The notes under the pieces were generated by a model, which searched no databases, had not been told where the DNA came from, and worked only from the letters and a program-made list of their open reading frames with translations. Made by a program: the position numbers and the translations under genes. Of a stretch of 64,000 nt of DNA, positions 1 to 9,494 are shown piece by piece; the stretch's first letter is position 1, and each line of letters opens with the position of its first letter. The stretch is from Epiperipatus broadwayi (Eukaryota; Onychophora; Udeonychophora; Euonychophora; Peripatidae): assembly GCA_028023455.1 (NCBI GenBank), contig JAQFVV010000027.1, forward strand, positions 5,079,845 through 5,143,844, in the 5' to 3' direction.

Positions 1-1694
1 TTAAAATCCTTAAAATGACTTTTAAAATTATAACTTAATAACTTAAAGTAAAATAAATTAATAATTTGCTTAATTTAAATATCTAAAAGAAAGACAGTCC
101 ACAGATGATTTTATATGTATTATTGAAGAAATTGTTTTTAGTAGTTCCCTTTAGAAAAAATGACATTTCAAAACACCGGCAAACAAATTTGCTGGGATTA
201 AAAATCTACGAGTAAAGATTTAATTCATTGACTTTATATTTTTAAAAGCAAAGAAAAGTTGATAATGTTGTTGTTGTTTTTTAAGAAATAGACAAAACAG
301 AAACTTATAAACTGATATTTTTTTTAAAAAAAGACTGTAAACTATTATGTTTATAATTAATTTATATCATCTATAATTTTATTTATATACATTATATGCA
401 AGCATTTATATGAATAATATACATTTTAATAATATCATTATTGTAACAAATTAAAATAAGTAAACCTAACATGGGTATTGTTTTATTAAAAATATAAGTT
501 AAAAACTTTAATCATGTATTATTGTAGGACAAGTCAAATAGGGTCAGAAATTACACACATGTATGTATATAGACCAATTCTTGTCAAGTGTAACCCATAT
601 GTAAAATTTTAGTCATTTTTAAATTTTATTAGATGTCAATTGAAATATATTCCTCGTATATCATAAAACATACGTCTGTGTATGGATATATATATATATG
701 TGTGTATTTATGAAAAACTATTAAGAATTATTGTAAATCACTGTAATAACTTTAGTTATGTATAGTAATTTTGTAAATCACAATGTGATAATTTTTTATT
801 GTATATTAATCAAAATCAGAAGGCTTAATTTATATGTACAACCATATAGACTCTAATTTCATTTTTTTATTGTTAATAAACATATGTTTAATTATGCAAA
901 TTCCAGTGGTTCTGAATATTTTTAGAATATCTGTTTCCATCATGTCTTGGTCACATACAATAATAGAGTTTATGTTCTCTGAGCTAGATTCATGCAAGAA
1001 TGGGCTGAATATATAAATGGGGATGTAATTAGTGCCTTGGGAGCATTCCAGTATGACCTTGTTCTGGTTTTAGTGTGATGATTATATTCTATAAAGCTCC
1101 TGCACTAAATTTTACTTTAACTAATCTTATTAGAATTTAAGGTTATAGTTGGCCAGGACATTAATGGTACTAATTGGGCAGAGCATTGATGATGATCAGC
1201 ATGTTTTAATGTCCCAGCATTATTGTTTTGATTCTTGTGTATTCTAATGGATGAGTATTTAAGATGGTACATTCAAATTATGTGTAAATAATTGCCCAAG
1301 CTGGAAAAGGCTCAATAGTTAGCCTGGTCTACAGAAGATCCATTTCCAATCCAGTCACAAGATTGACTGTTGATTTTATTTTGATGTAGTTTGATTGATG
1401 GATCATTCATGATGATGAATGGTTACTTAAAATATTATTCATACTTACTTTGACTTATTATAATGCTGGTTGATAATAACTAACTAATCTCATCTGATCT
1501 AAGGAGTTAACTGATCTCTGAGTTAGCTGGCTGATCTCATAGATATTTTCTTGATCCCATCTCACATTTAATATATAAAATTGCTTATATAGTTTTAATA
1601 TCATTCCTTTAAACATGATTTTATCATTATTTAATATCATACTTTAATATTATTTGAAATACGACTACCATCCCTGATACCCCACCCTATTACA
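1..1694 (-). mobile_element. Long LTR-like repeat A (truncated by window edge)
   Basis: Read on the minus strand, this segment starts at 1694 with TGTAATAGGGTGGGG and matches the plus-strand sequence beginning at 49319 (copy B) over at least 1.6 kb. Shared landmarks include the stretch containing GTATGTGACCAAGA, a following tract with TTTATTAA and AACAATAAA, and an AT-rich tail. The first roughly 700 bases (1694 down to about 950) are richer in GC and the remainder is very AT-rich, as in B. The right flank, starting AATGTCAATAAAA, is the same host repeat that borders the gypsy copies. The TG start and insertion into AT-rich sequence suggest an LTR. No coding capacity was recognised, so class and orientation are inferred. 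The other end lies outside the window. Confidence 0.55.
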
Positions 1695-1761
1695 AATGTC
1701 AATAAAATTTCAGATGTTCTGTGTAACACATAGTCAGACAGGTGACTGACTAACATATCAT

Positions 1762-2166
1762 TGTTAGATACTCTAAAAAATTATTGTATGCAAATATGCA
1801 GAATTTACAAATGCATGCTAAATATGCAAATATCTACTCTATATGTGGATATACACAGATTATGCAAATACAAATATAAGACTACTGAGAACAGTGGGAA
1901 TAGTTTTGAGTATGAATAGTGTTTAGAAGAGAATATAAAAATAAAATAGTAGGATTAACCATAGAGATGGTGATGAGAATTTACATTGAGAAAAATGTAT
2001 TGTACTGATAACAGTGTTTCATTTAAGAACAACTTTCAAGTAAGCAGATGAAGACTTACTTGTTTATATAGAATTAATAAAATCTGATTGATGGAGTCTA
2101 TCCTCTGATTTGACTGTTCATTTTAGTTTAAATATTGATGTGTATACAACTGTAATAATAAGATTA
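1762..2166 (+). repeat. 5' LTR of gypsy relic G1
   Basis: It begins TGTTAGATACTC and ends near AATAAGATTAC. It matches the 3' LTR after the palindrome there is removed; for example both share GAACAACTTTCAAG followed by AGCAGATGAAG or a close variant, and both contain TTTAAATATTGATG or TTTAAATATTGGTG. Its length is about 405 bp. Exact ends are approximate because the copies have diverged. Confidence 0.7.
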
Positions 2167-2267
2167 CCCCTGGATATGGCAAATTTGCACAGACTAACTC
2201 TTTGAATGAGTCTAGTAAAGAAGAGATAATATTGGGAAGTTAATATAAAGAAACATAAAAAAACAAA

Positions 2268-2960
2268 ATGGCTCTGCAAAATAGGTCTGAGTTTGATGTG
2301 AGCAATTCAAGGGGATGGCAAATGTACATCATGCATGTAGAAAGATGTACCCTTAGTAATAACATAGTTGATACTAAATTAAATGTAACAATACTGATAT
2401 GGATAGTAGGTAAAGACATATTGCTGATAGCAACTGAATGTATAATGGTTTTGCTCCAGGAGACAATACAGACCATGTTTCAAAAGAGAAACTAAATACA
2501 CATTTCAAGCTTACTACAAAACACATAATATAACTGCAGTTTATAAATAGAAGACAGACACCATATGAAAAGATATGTAAATGCAGCACTGGATTGCATA
2601 TACTTGTGAAGGACTGCAATTTCAATGCTAAGTTTGACAACATGCTTCATAACTCAGTTGTTTTGAGCAATGTCTGACAGTAAACTCAGAAAACTATTGC
2701 TAAACAAATCGGAATTTACATCTGTGCTTTTGAAATATGTATTGTTAGAAATCTACGTTGGACAACACAATAAAATTTCAAAATAGTACGGATGGAAAGA
2801 AATAGATAATTACTGTAAAGGCATGGAAGCTGATACTATGAACTGGAATAGGACAAAATAGCACCTGGACATGCTATTGTTGTGGCAGTAAAGGCCATTT
2901 AAAAGAAGAGACTATGTCATATTTGAAGCATAGTGGGACATATGTCATGAGTTTGTAATA
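2268..2960 (+). pseudogene. gag remnant of gypsy relic G1
   Basis: Gag forms the retrotransposon particle and binds RNA. An ATG at 2268 opens a 75-residue frame that includes GWQMYIMHVERC, typical of the start of gypsy-family gag genes. The frame ends at 2495, and the gag-like sequence continues only in other frames. Near 2872-2915 the sequence encodes a decayed zinc-knuckle segment (CYCCGSKGH), in which two cysteines and the histidine are recognisable but the last cysteine is lost. The same gag start and knuckle region recurs in the copies near 28.0, 39.1, 42.0 and 61.4 kb. It is non-functional: stops and shifts separate the N-terminal frame from the knuckle. Confidence 0.65.
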
Positions 2961-3060
2961 ATAACAAATGAAACAGTAAAGGCAAGTTGTCACTTGGTTA
3001 TAAATTGGTGAAAAGGGTATGCATAGAAGTCTAATGTCAAAGAGATAAACGATGTCAATA

Positions 3061-3375
3061 ATAATTGCATTGTATTGGATGCTAAAATTTACAAAAGAAA
3101 AATTAGAGTGGAGATTGATAACTTAGCAGATATATCTCTTATGTCACAAAGGGAAAATTTGAATTTTACAAGGAAATATAATGGTATACCTATAGTTAAA
3201 AAAGATTTAGTAGTGACTTATAATATAAATTAAAATCTGATAGATATACAAGGGTTGCAACAGTGCTAGTCTAAAGAAAGTACAAGATTGAAAAATTATC
3301 TTTGTATATTGTGAAGAGAAAATTAAGTTTGCTTTTAGATAGAAATTGGTTTTAACCATTAGGGATTAGAATAAA
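3061..3375 (+). pseudogene. Aspartic protease (retropepsin) remnant of G1
   Basis: The frame here resembles the retropepsin encoded after gag in gypsy elements. The segment VEIDNLADISLMS around 3111-3149 aligns with the catalytic Asp-Ser/Thr-Gly-Ala region. The Asp is kept (3117-3119) but the next two positions read Asn-Leu instead of Ser/Thr-Gly, so the active site is destroyed. A downstream NLIDIQG stretch and a hydrophobic stretch before 3360 match the flap and C-terminal parts in order, but stops interrupt them. The 346 bp palindrome at 3376 splits this part from the RT. Equivalent degenerate segments occur near 28.65, 39.8, 42.95 and 61.8 kb. Confidence 0.6.
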
Positions 3376-3732
3376 ACCAATAAACATCACATGATCACTA
3401 TTTCTTATGCTTCCTCTTAACTGCTATTAAAACAGGAAAAACTCTCTGTACCTATTGCCACTCAGTTCAAGCCAGAGTAATCAATGTCTGCCAGAAGGCT
3501 TGTGCACAAAATCCCCATCTAGTGCCTTTGTCAGTGAGGAGCCTTGTATCCTAAGATCTAGTTGCAGTGCTTTCAGATCCAAAGCTCCTCACTGACGAAG
3601 GTCACAGACAGAAACTAGTCAGATCTTGGATGAGTAGGCACTAGATGGGTATTTTGTGAACAAGCCTTCTGGCATCCATTGATTATTCTGGCTTGCACTG
3701 AGTGGCAATACATATGCCTGAATTAGAATAAA
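3365..3732. mobile_element. Foldback palindrome FB1a with 11 bp target duplication
   Basis: The insert at 3376-3721 is flanked by the direct repeat ATTAGAATAAA (3365-3375 and 3722-3732). The insert is a long inverted repeat. Its left arm runs through CAAGCCAGAGTAATCAATG, AAGGCTTGTGCACAAAATCC and CATCTAGTGCC, and its right arm repeats the same in reverse complement. The loop lies around the GATCTAGTTGCAGTGC segment. It is a 346 bp deletion derivative of the 1 kb copies at 5556 and 62324. It carries no ORF and is inserted in gypsy relic G1. Confidence 0.8.
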
Positions 3733-3734
3733 TA

Positions 3735-4540
3735 ATAAAGAGTACAAGTAAAATCAGAAATCCATGAAAAGAATTCACAGTTGTTCAAGTGAGGGTTTGC
3801 AACATTAAATACACTGATGGTTGACATAAAAGTATTTACAACTGCTCAGCCTGTTGTTTGCAGACCACAGAAGATCACTTTTGCTTTAAAAAAGGAAGTG
3901 GAAAAAATCCTTAGTCTTGATGAAGAGAGATGTTGTAACATTAACATAGTAGACAACATGAACAACATCAATAATTATAACAGTAAAATAGAAAGAAAAT
4001 GGTTTGTTTACATGATGATTGTCAAGTAACCCTGAATAAATATATAAAGGTTCCTAGTGTTCAATGAGTCTTACTATCATTACAAAAAAATGTGTTTTGC
4101 TAAGATTGATTTACAATCCATGTTGTATCAGATTCCATTAAGAACAAGAACAGTCAAACTCAACAATTCATACTCATGTGAGATTATTCAGATGTAATAA
4201 ACTTCCATATGAAATAACTATCTTCCTGAATATGTTTCAAGCTAAAATGGATTGTGAGTTTATTCAGATGTAATAAACTTCCATATGAAATAACTATCTT
4301 CCTGAATATGTTTCAAGCTAAAATGGATGGTTAGTTACAGAGGATGAAGGGAATCATTCTTTACTTAGATGACATTTTGATATTGCGGAAATGAAGTGTG
4401 AGTTAAGAGAACGCGTAAGCAAAGTGTGTGAAACATTAGAAAGATTTGATCTATGGTTAAACATCACTAAAAGTATATGATTCACTATGGAAATTAAATA
4501 ATACCAACTAAGGTACATTTCTGAATCCCAAAAAAGTGAG
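3735..4540 (+). pseudogene. Reverse transcriptase remnant of gypsy relic G1
   Basis: Segments in shifting frames follow the order of a Ty3/gypsy RT. There is an N-terminal piece (frame 3817-4029, with PVVCRPQKITFALKKEVEK). A piece carrying FAKIDL and YQIPL lies near 4100-4140, and a LPYE-type motif near 4202. The catalytic YLDD box is at 4363-4374, and the frame after it resembles a palm-thumb junction. A 76 bp tandem duplication (4186-4261 repeated at 4262-4337) sits between the LPYE-type motif and YLDD; because 76 is not a multiple of three it adds a frameshift. Stops are frequent. This is the only copy of the family in the window that keeps RT sequence. Confidence 0.7.
4186..4337. repeat. 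76 bp tandem duplication inside the RT remnant
   Basis: The unit starting ATTCAGATGTAATAAACTTC at 4186 is repeated starting at 4262, with the copies almost identical. The copies therefore arose late, after the element was already decaying. Confidence 0.9.
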
Positions 4541-5165
4541 AGGTGTAAAAAAGATACCTAAACCAAAAAAAGACTTGCCAGTTTTCTTATGCGGCTAAAC
4601 AGTTTTGTATATTTTTTAAGAATGGTCTGTAATAAGATTGAGAAAGGGAAATATAATTTAAAAAATGTGAGACATAGTGTTAGGGAAACAGTATAGATAT
4701 ACAAACATAATGACTTAATAACAATATGAGTTGTAATCAAATTGCTGTCAAAAAGGCTAAAATTAATTTAATTGGTTGATGGAAATGAAGCCTGAAAACA
4801 CATATACCATCTAAAACGCCACCAAGTGAGCCTCTCAGGAAATTCAATGAAAGAATGTGTTGTCCAGTAGGTCTCATGAAAAATAATGATTATGGTAGAG
4901 CATAATTGGAAATTAATCAAGAGGATTGAATGTACTAGTTTGAATAACCATCCAGAGGATCACCCACACATATCTATGATGGAAATATGTAATAGGTGAC
5001 TAAACAAAAAAGAAAATACAGAAAGAACTATGGGTGATGAGTGAACAGCAACACTGCTTAGATAAGCAAGAGATCATAGAAGATAAGAAAGATGAAAGGA
5101 TGATATTTGTAATTAGATAATTGAGTGATATTCTAGATGGAAGGAAGGGAAGTGCAAAGTCTCAC

Positions 5166-5167
<2 letters not shown>

Positions 5168-5197
<30 letters not shown>

Positions 5198-5199
5198 CA

Positions 5200-5231
<32 letters not shown>
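5168..5231. repeat. TG/TA dinucleotide microsatellite
   Basis: Alternating TG then TA repeats run just upstream of the 3' LTR of G1. The tract has imperfect symmetry and could extrude as a cruciform. No function is implied. Confidence 0.9.
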
Positions 5232-5284
5232 AGATTGGAATGTTGAATATAAAAAAGTCTGACAAAATATTGACTCACAGCTCA

Positions 5285-6797
5285 TGGTTGGACACTCTAG
5301 AAAATTAATGTGTTCAAATATACAGAATATACAATTAATAATGCAAATATATACTCATTGTACGGATATATAGAGATAATGCTGGTATAATTTTAAAAAA
5401 CTATTGAAATGGCCAGAGCAACAGGATAGACCATAATTTTTGGTATGCATGTGAAAATCGGAAGATTGTATGAGAGTGGAGAAGTAAAATTAAACCATAG
5501 AAATGATACAGAGTATTTACAGTGAAATAATGCATAATTATTTTGCAACAGAGTTTAAGCCAATAAACATCACATGATCATATCATTTCTTATGCTTGCT
5601 TATAGAACAGGCAAAACTCACTATAAGTATTGCCACACCCTGCAAGCTAGAGTAATCAATGGATGCCAGAAGGCTTATGCATAAAATCCCCATCTAGTGC
5701 CTACTCATTCAATATTCCCAGACTAGTTTCTGGCTTGTGGCCTTCATCAGTGAGGAGCCTTGGATCTGAGAGCACTGCATCTAGATCTTAGGATCTAATG
5801 ATCTTAGGATCTAATGCAACCCTCCAACAATCACTCCTTATCTCTACTTAACTACAAAACTATGAGTCTTAAATGGAAAACACCTTAATATTTTCAATCC
5901 AAGCTCATTAACTTATATAGTCATATAGGTCTGAATTCAGTTCAATACCTATACATTTTGGTGTCTTTGGTTCTTTAATAACCATAGACACCATACTACC
6001 TTACTAGGCAGGATTGGTTTTAAGCCAATAAACATCACATGATCACCATTTCTTATGCTTGCTTATAACTGATAAAACCACAAGCAAGAAACTAGTCTGG
6101 GGATATTGGATGAGTAGGCACTAGATGGAGATTTTATGCACAAGCCTTCTGGCATCCATTGATTTCTCTAGCTTGCATTGTGTGGCAATATGTATAGTGA
6201 GTTTTGGTTATCATGTGATATTTATTGGCTTAAAAACCAATCCTTCCTAATAGGATAGTGGTATCTATGGTTATTAAAAAACCAAAGACACCAAAATCTA
6301 TAGGTATTGAACTGAGTTCAGACCTATATGACTATATAAGCTACTGAGCTTGGATTGAAAATATTAAGATGTTTTCAATTTAAAACTCATAGTTTTGTAG
6401 TTAAATAGAGATAAAAAGTGGCTGCTGGAGGGTTGCATTAGATCCTAAGATCTAGGTGCAGTGATCTCAGATCCAAGGCTGCTCACTGATGAAGGTTACA
6501 AGCCAGAAACTAGTCTGGGGATATTGGATGAGTAGGCCCTAGATGGGGATTTTATGTACAAGTCTTCTGGCATCCATTGATTTCTTTAGATTGCAGTGTG
6601 TGGCAATACATATAGTGATTTTTGTCTGTTTTAATAACAGAGTTACTAAGAACAACTTTCAAGCAAGCTTCTCGTATAGATGAAGGGTTATATTTCTTTG
6701 TTATATAGCACTAATAAACTCTGGTTTTTTACATTCATTCTCTGTGCTGAATGTTCATTGTAGTTTAAATATTGGTGCGTATTCAATTGATAAATAA
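5285..6797 (+). repeat. 3' LTR of gypsy relic G1, split by a palindrome
   Basis: It starts TGGTTGGACACTC and corresponds to the 5' LTR at 1762. The LTR portions are 5285-5555 and 6636-6797, giving about 430 bp once the 1080 bp insert is removed. It retains the GAACAACTTTCAAG block right after the insert. Confidence 0.7.
5547..6644. mobile_element. Foldback palindrome FB1b, 1080 bp, with 9 bp target duplication
   Basis: The insert at 5556-6635 is flanked by AACAGAGTT on both sides (5547-5555 and 6636-6644). It is a long inverted repeat with arms of about 500 bp. The left arm runs from AATAAACATCACATGATCA through the GATCTTAGGATCTAATGCAA segment to a GCAGGATTGGTTTTAAGCC segment. The right arm carries the same in reverse complement, ending in TTTTTGTCTGTTTTAAT. 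A secondary piece of the terminal motif lies near the centre (about 6000-6220). No ORF is present. A transcript through it would fold into a long, imperfect double strand. Confidence 0.85.
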
Positions 6798-7379
6798 TAA
6801 GAGTACCTCTGCATATAGTAACACATTCTTCCGGAATATGAACATGACTTATGTTCTGATTCCTAACTATATTATTCTACAGCATTGTTTTGAGCTTGGA
6901 TGCGTCTATGTTCTTTTATAGAAAGTTAAATAAAGTGGTTGTGATATTTAATCCACGGGTTTCACAAAAGTCCAATAATGGCAAATCATTTATGTTTATA
7001 TTTTCAACATTCCCCCTCCTCTACTACTTACACAACACACACATTAAAGTTTCCCAGAAAAAAAAAAGTGTTTAATCAGATTTCTCTCCAGTTATCTGAA
7101 TCTATTTTTGGAGTATGTGCACTAATTAAATTAGTATTGGTATGCAAACTACATATTAACCATATTGGTATTCCATTGATGATTAAAATCTTCATACTGG
7201 ACCAAACACCATGTACTTCCTGTAATCTTTTCATCTTCATTTTCAAAAAAACTTAGACATCTACAATGGAAGACATATTTTACTAAAATCAATTATATTG
7301 ACTGTAATTTTTGACGATTTCTTATCCACCAGGGTGATCCTACATTTTCTTATAAATAGTCTGTATCACAAAATTAGCC
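6798..7379. other. Unassigned AT-rich stretch between gypsy relic and block R2
   Basis: The short frames of 61 and 92 codons here show no recognisable motif. The last part (about 7260-7380) matches the sequence at 40290-40370 that follows gypsy copy G3, so it belongs to the repeating unit rather than to a gene. Confidence 0.5.
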
Positions 7380-8960
7380 CATTTCATAAGCCTTCATTTT
7401 GAAGAAAAAAATGAATTAATAACAATTATGTATCGTAGTACAACTACCTCCTGCTTTGTCTCTGCTACTGCTATTATTATTATATCTATTGTTTAGTGAA
7501 TTTCTAACTGACATGACAGCCTAGCCTTTCAATGTGAAACTGGTTTTCGATTTATTTTGTAGCTCTCTCTCACTTCTATGTGATAAAAATGCTGATCTCT
7601 AAATATATCTGTCAAAACCTAAAATCTTTGCTTATCCAAAACTCATGTCTTAAATCCAATGCCAATCCAATTCATTAGTGATTGTTTTGAGAAAAGATCA
7701 CAACTATGGACTGCCATTTTATTCTATCTGTTCCCATCACTCCTTTCTCTATTTCGAGGGCTTAAAATAAAAAAAGTAATAATAATAATAGAAGTTATTA
7801 GAATTCAGAATTGCTGTGTGTGTGCGCGTGTTTAAAGATGAAAATGTGGTTGCACAAGCACACATCTTAATAGAACTGTTAGAATAAAGAAATGATCCAT
7901 GGTATAATAATCCCATGATGACAGCACCTTGCTTTAATGTAAGTGACAAAAAAACAAAAGAAAATAGTAAAAAAGAATTTTTCTATCGGAAACAATATTT
8001 AGCTTTTGATAAATCCCACAAAACAACAGGAAGTAATTTTGTTACCGCAGTGTTTATTATTTACTATTAATCCTCATATCTACAGCTTTAATATTACCCC
8101 TTTGGAGCCTTCATTAGCTTTTGGAAGTACAACGTTAGTACACTATAAAGAAAGAATACAAATTAACGGTTTAATGAACGAAAAATCTAATTGAAATGAG
8201 ATATTAATAAAAGCAATTAGTGACTTTCACTTCGTGTATTTGACGGCCCATTTTAAATTATATAAATACTCGAGGGTTCAATTATAATATATGTTAATAA
8301 ATTATTCTACCAAAGAGATTCCTCTCAGGCATTATTATACGGAAGAAAAGAAACACTTTAAAACAAATATTATATTTTTTTCAATACATCTACATTCAAT
8401 ATTATATTTTTCATTTCTATTTTGTTATATTTATATAGCGACCGCAGTGGGTATTTTTTATTGTTTTGTTCTCTAAATTCCATATTCGTTTTTGTCACAC
8501 TGAATACCGAATATTTTTTCCTCTTTTATTAAAAAAAAATACAATTCTCTATATTTCTTTGGCATGAATTTAACAGTACAGCCTTCAACATACTTTCAAG
8601 TCGTGTATTCTTACGAAAAAAGTCTACACTCTTCTAATCAGTGCTGCCCTCTTTTTACGATTTTATGAAGTTGTTAGTCAGTCGCAACAAACTGCGATAT
8701 TTTCAATGAAAGAATGTAAATAATAAAAAAATTTCTATGAAAGGATATAAAATATTAATGTGACAACTCTTACGTGTGTAGTCTTAAATCAAAAATGGAA
8801 CAGGGGTTTCAATTAATTCAAAGTATGTAAAAATATTATTGAAATATCATTCGAACTTTCACTTACACTCTAAATTCTTTTTAAATAATATAGAAATACG
8901 AACAAAATACAATTCTTTATACGACAATTTATCCTTTGTCGTAATGTAATATAAGGTTCA
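7380..8960 (+). repeat. Unidentified repeat block R2, copy a
   Basis: This non-coding block recurs at 19745, 31640, 40380, 43620, 56640/58455 and 62125/63285, always on the same strand. Landmarks in order are AAATCCAATGCCAATCCAATT, GAAGTAATTTTGTTA, GGAGCCTTCATTAGCTTTTG, TTAATAAATTATTCTA, AAATTCCATATTCG and CAGTGCTGCCCTCTTTTTAC. Local ORFs of 60-66 codons are not shared between copies, so they are not genes. It normally follows the gypsy gag-protease segment and precedes block R3. It could be the non-coding part of a larger element; nothing in it identifies a class. Confidence 0.75.
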
Positions 8961-9119
8961 CGGACACGTTCTCTATTAATTTATTGACCAGGGTAGAATT
9001 TATTTGTAGTTGCACAACTTATAGATATGAATAGAAATACAGGTAGATAGTTATATGTGGCTTTTATAGATAAGTTTATTATTGAGGTTGTGAGAAAATA
9101 CTTACTATAAGTGACAATT

Positions 9120-9494
9120 AGGGACTGTAGAGTCAGTTAAAGTTTAAAATGGGGTGGGAATAATGCAAGGGTGCTCTATACTACCTATTTTGTTTTTGAA
9201 GTATTTGAGAGAAATGGAAAGAGCAAAAGAAAGACTACAAAGAGAAGTAGAGAAACCATTAATAGGTAGCAAGGAAGTATATATACATTATTGCATCTTT
9301 TACTTGCAAATGTGCCTTCTTGTGCACAGAAAGATGGGAAAATATGGAAGTTATGCCGAGGTCATATGCAAGGGTGGGTAAAGAGATGGGAATTAAATTT
9401 AGTGAAGAAAAATCAAAAGTAATGATAATTACTACTGGGGAAAGAGACGACAAAAAATTTTTTATTGGGGGATATAAAGTTGTCTGGTGAATAG
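9120..9494 (+). pseudogene. LINE reverse transcriptase fragment (5' part of split copy)
   Basis: The frame from 9154 reads GIMQGCSILPILFL, the conserved RT palm motif of non-LTR retrotransposons (G-x-x-Q-G-x-x-x-S-P type, with the Ser-Pro here Ile-Leu-Pro). The sequence ends with a stretch matching 13826-13864 of the other LINE copy (TTTTTATTGGG-GATAT-AAGTT). It is then broken at 9494 by a 2.84 kb insertion and resumes at 12335. Internal stops show it is dead. The lineage within Jockey/CR1/I-type LINEs cannot be set from this piece. Confidence 0.65.

Larger units (their letters stand above)
1762..6797 (+). mobile_element. Ty3/gypsy-like LTR retrotransposon relic G1 (nearly complete)
   Basis: This is a degenerate LTR retrotransposon with two matching LTRs (1762-2166 and 5285-6797). 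Between them lie remnants, in the usual order, of gag, a CCHC knuckle, an aspartic protease and a reverse transcriptase. All frames are broken by stops and indels, so it cannot be active. Two secondary insertions split it: a 346 bp palindrome between protease and RT, and a 1080 bp palindrome inside the 3' LTR. Integrase was not recognised; the stretch 4540-5280 holds only decayed sequence and a TA/TG microsatellite. At least five shorter copies of this family occur in the window (27.6, 38.7, 41.9, 56.0 and 61.3 kb), all on the plus strand. Confidence 0.8.

Noticed and set aside
834-1016. 60-codon plus-strand ORF
   Set aside because: It lies inside LTR-like repeat A, is not kept in the homologous copy B, and has no motif.
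2374-2643. 89-codon minus-strand ORF rich in Leu/Ser
   Set aside because: Antisense shadow of the gypsy gag remnant; the plus-strand frame carries the recognisable gag motif.
5168-5231. Possible CRISPR-like or regulatory repeat
   Set aside because: Simple TG/TA microsatellite in eukaryotic sequence without spacers.
6978-7256. 92-codon plus-strand ORF
   Set aside because: Low-complexity composition, no motif, overlaps another ORF of similar length, and is in an AT-rich stretch where such frames are expected by chance.
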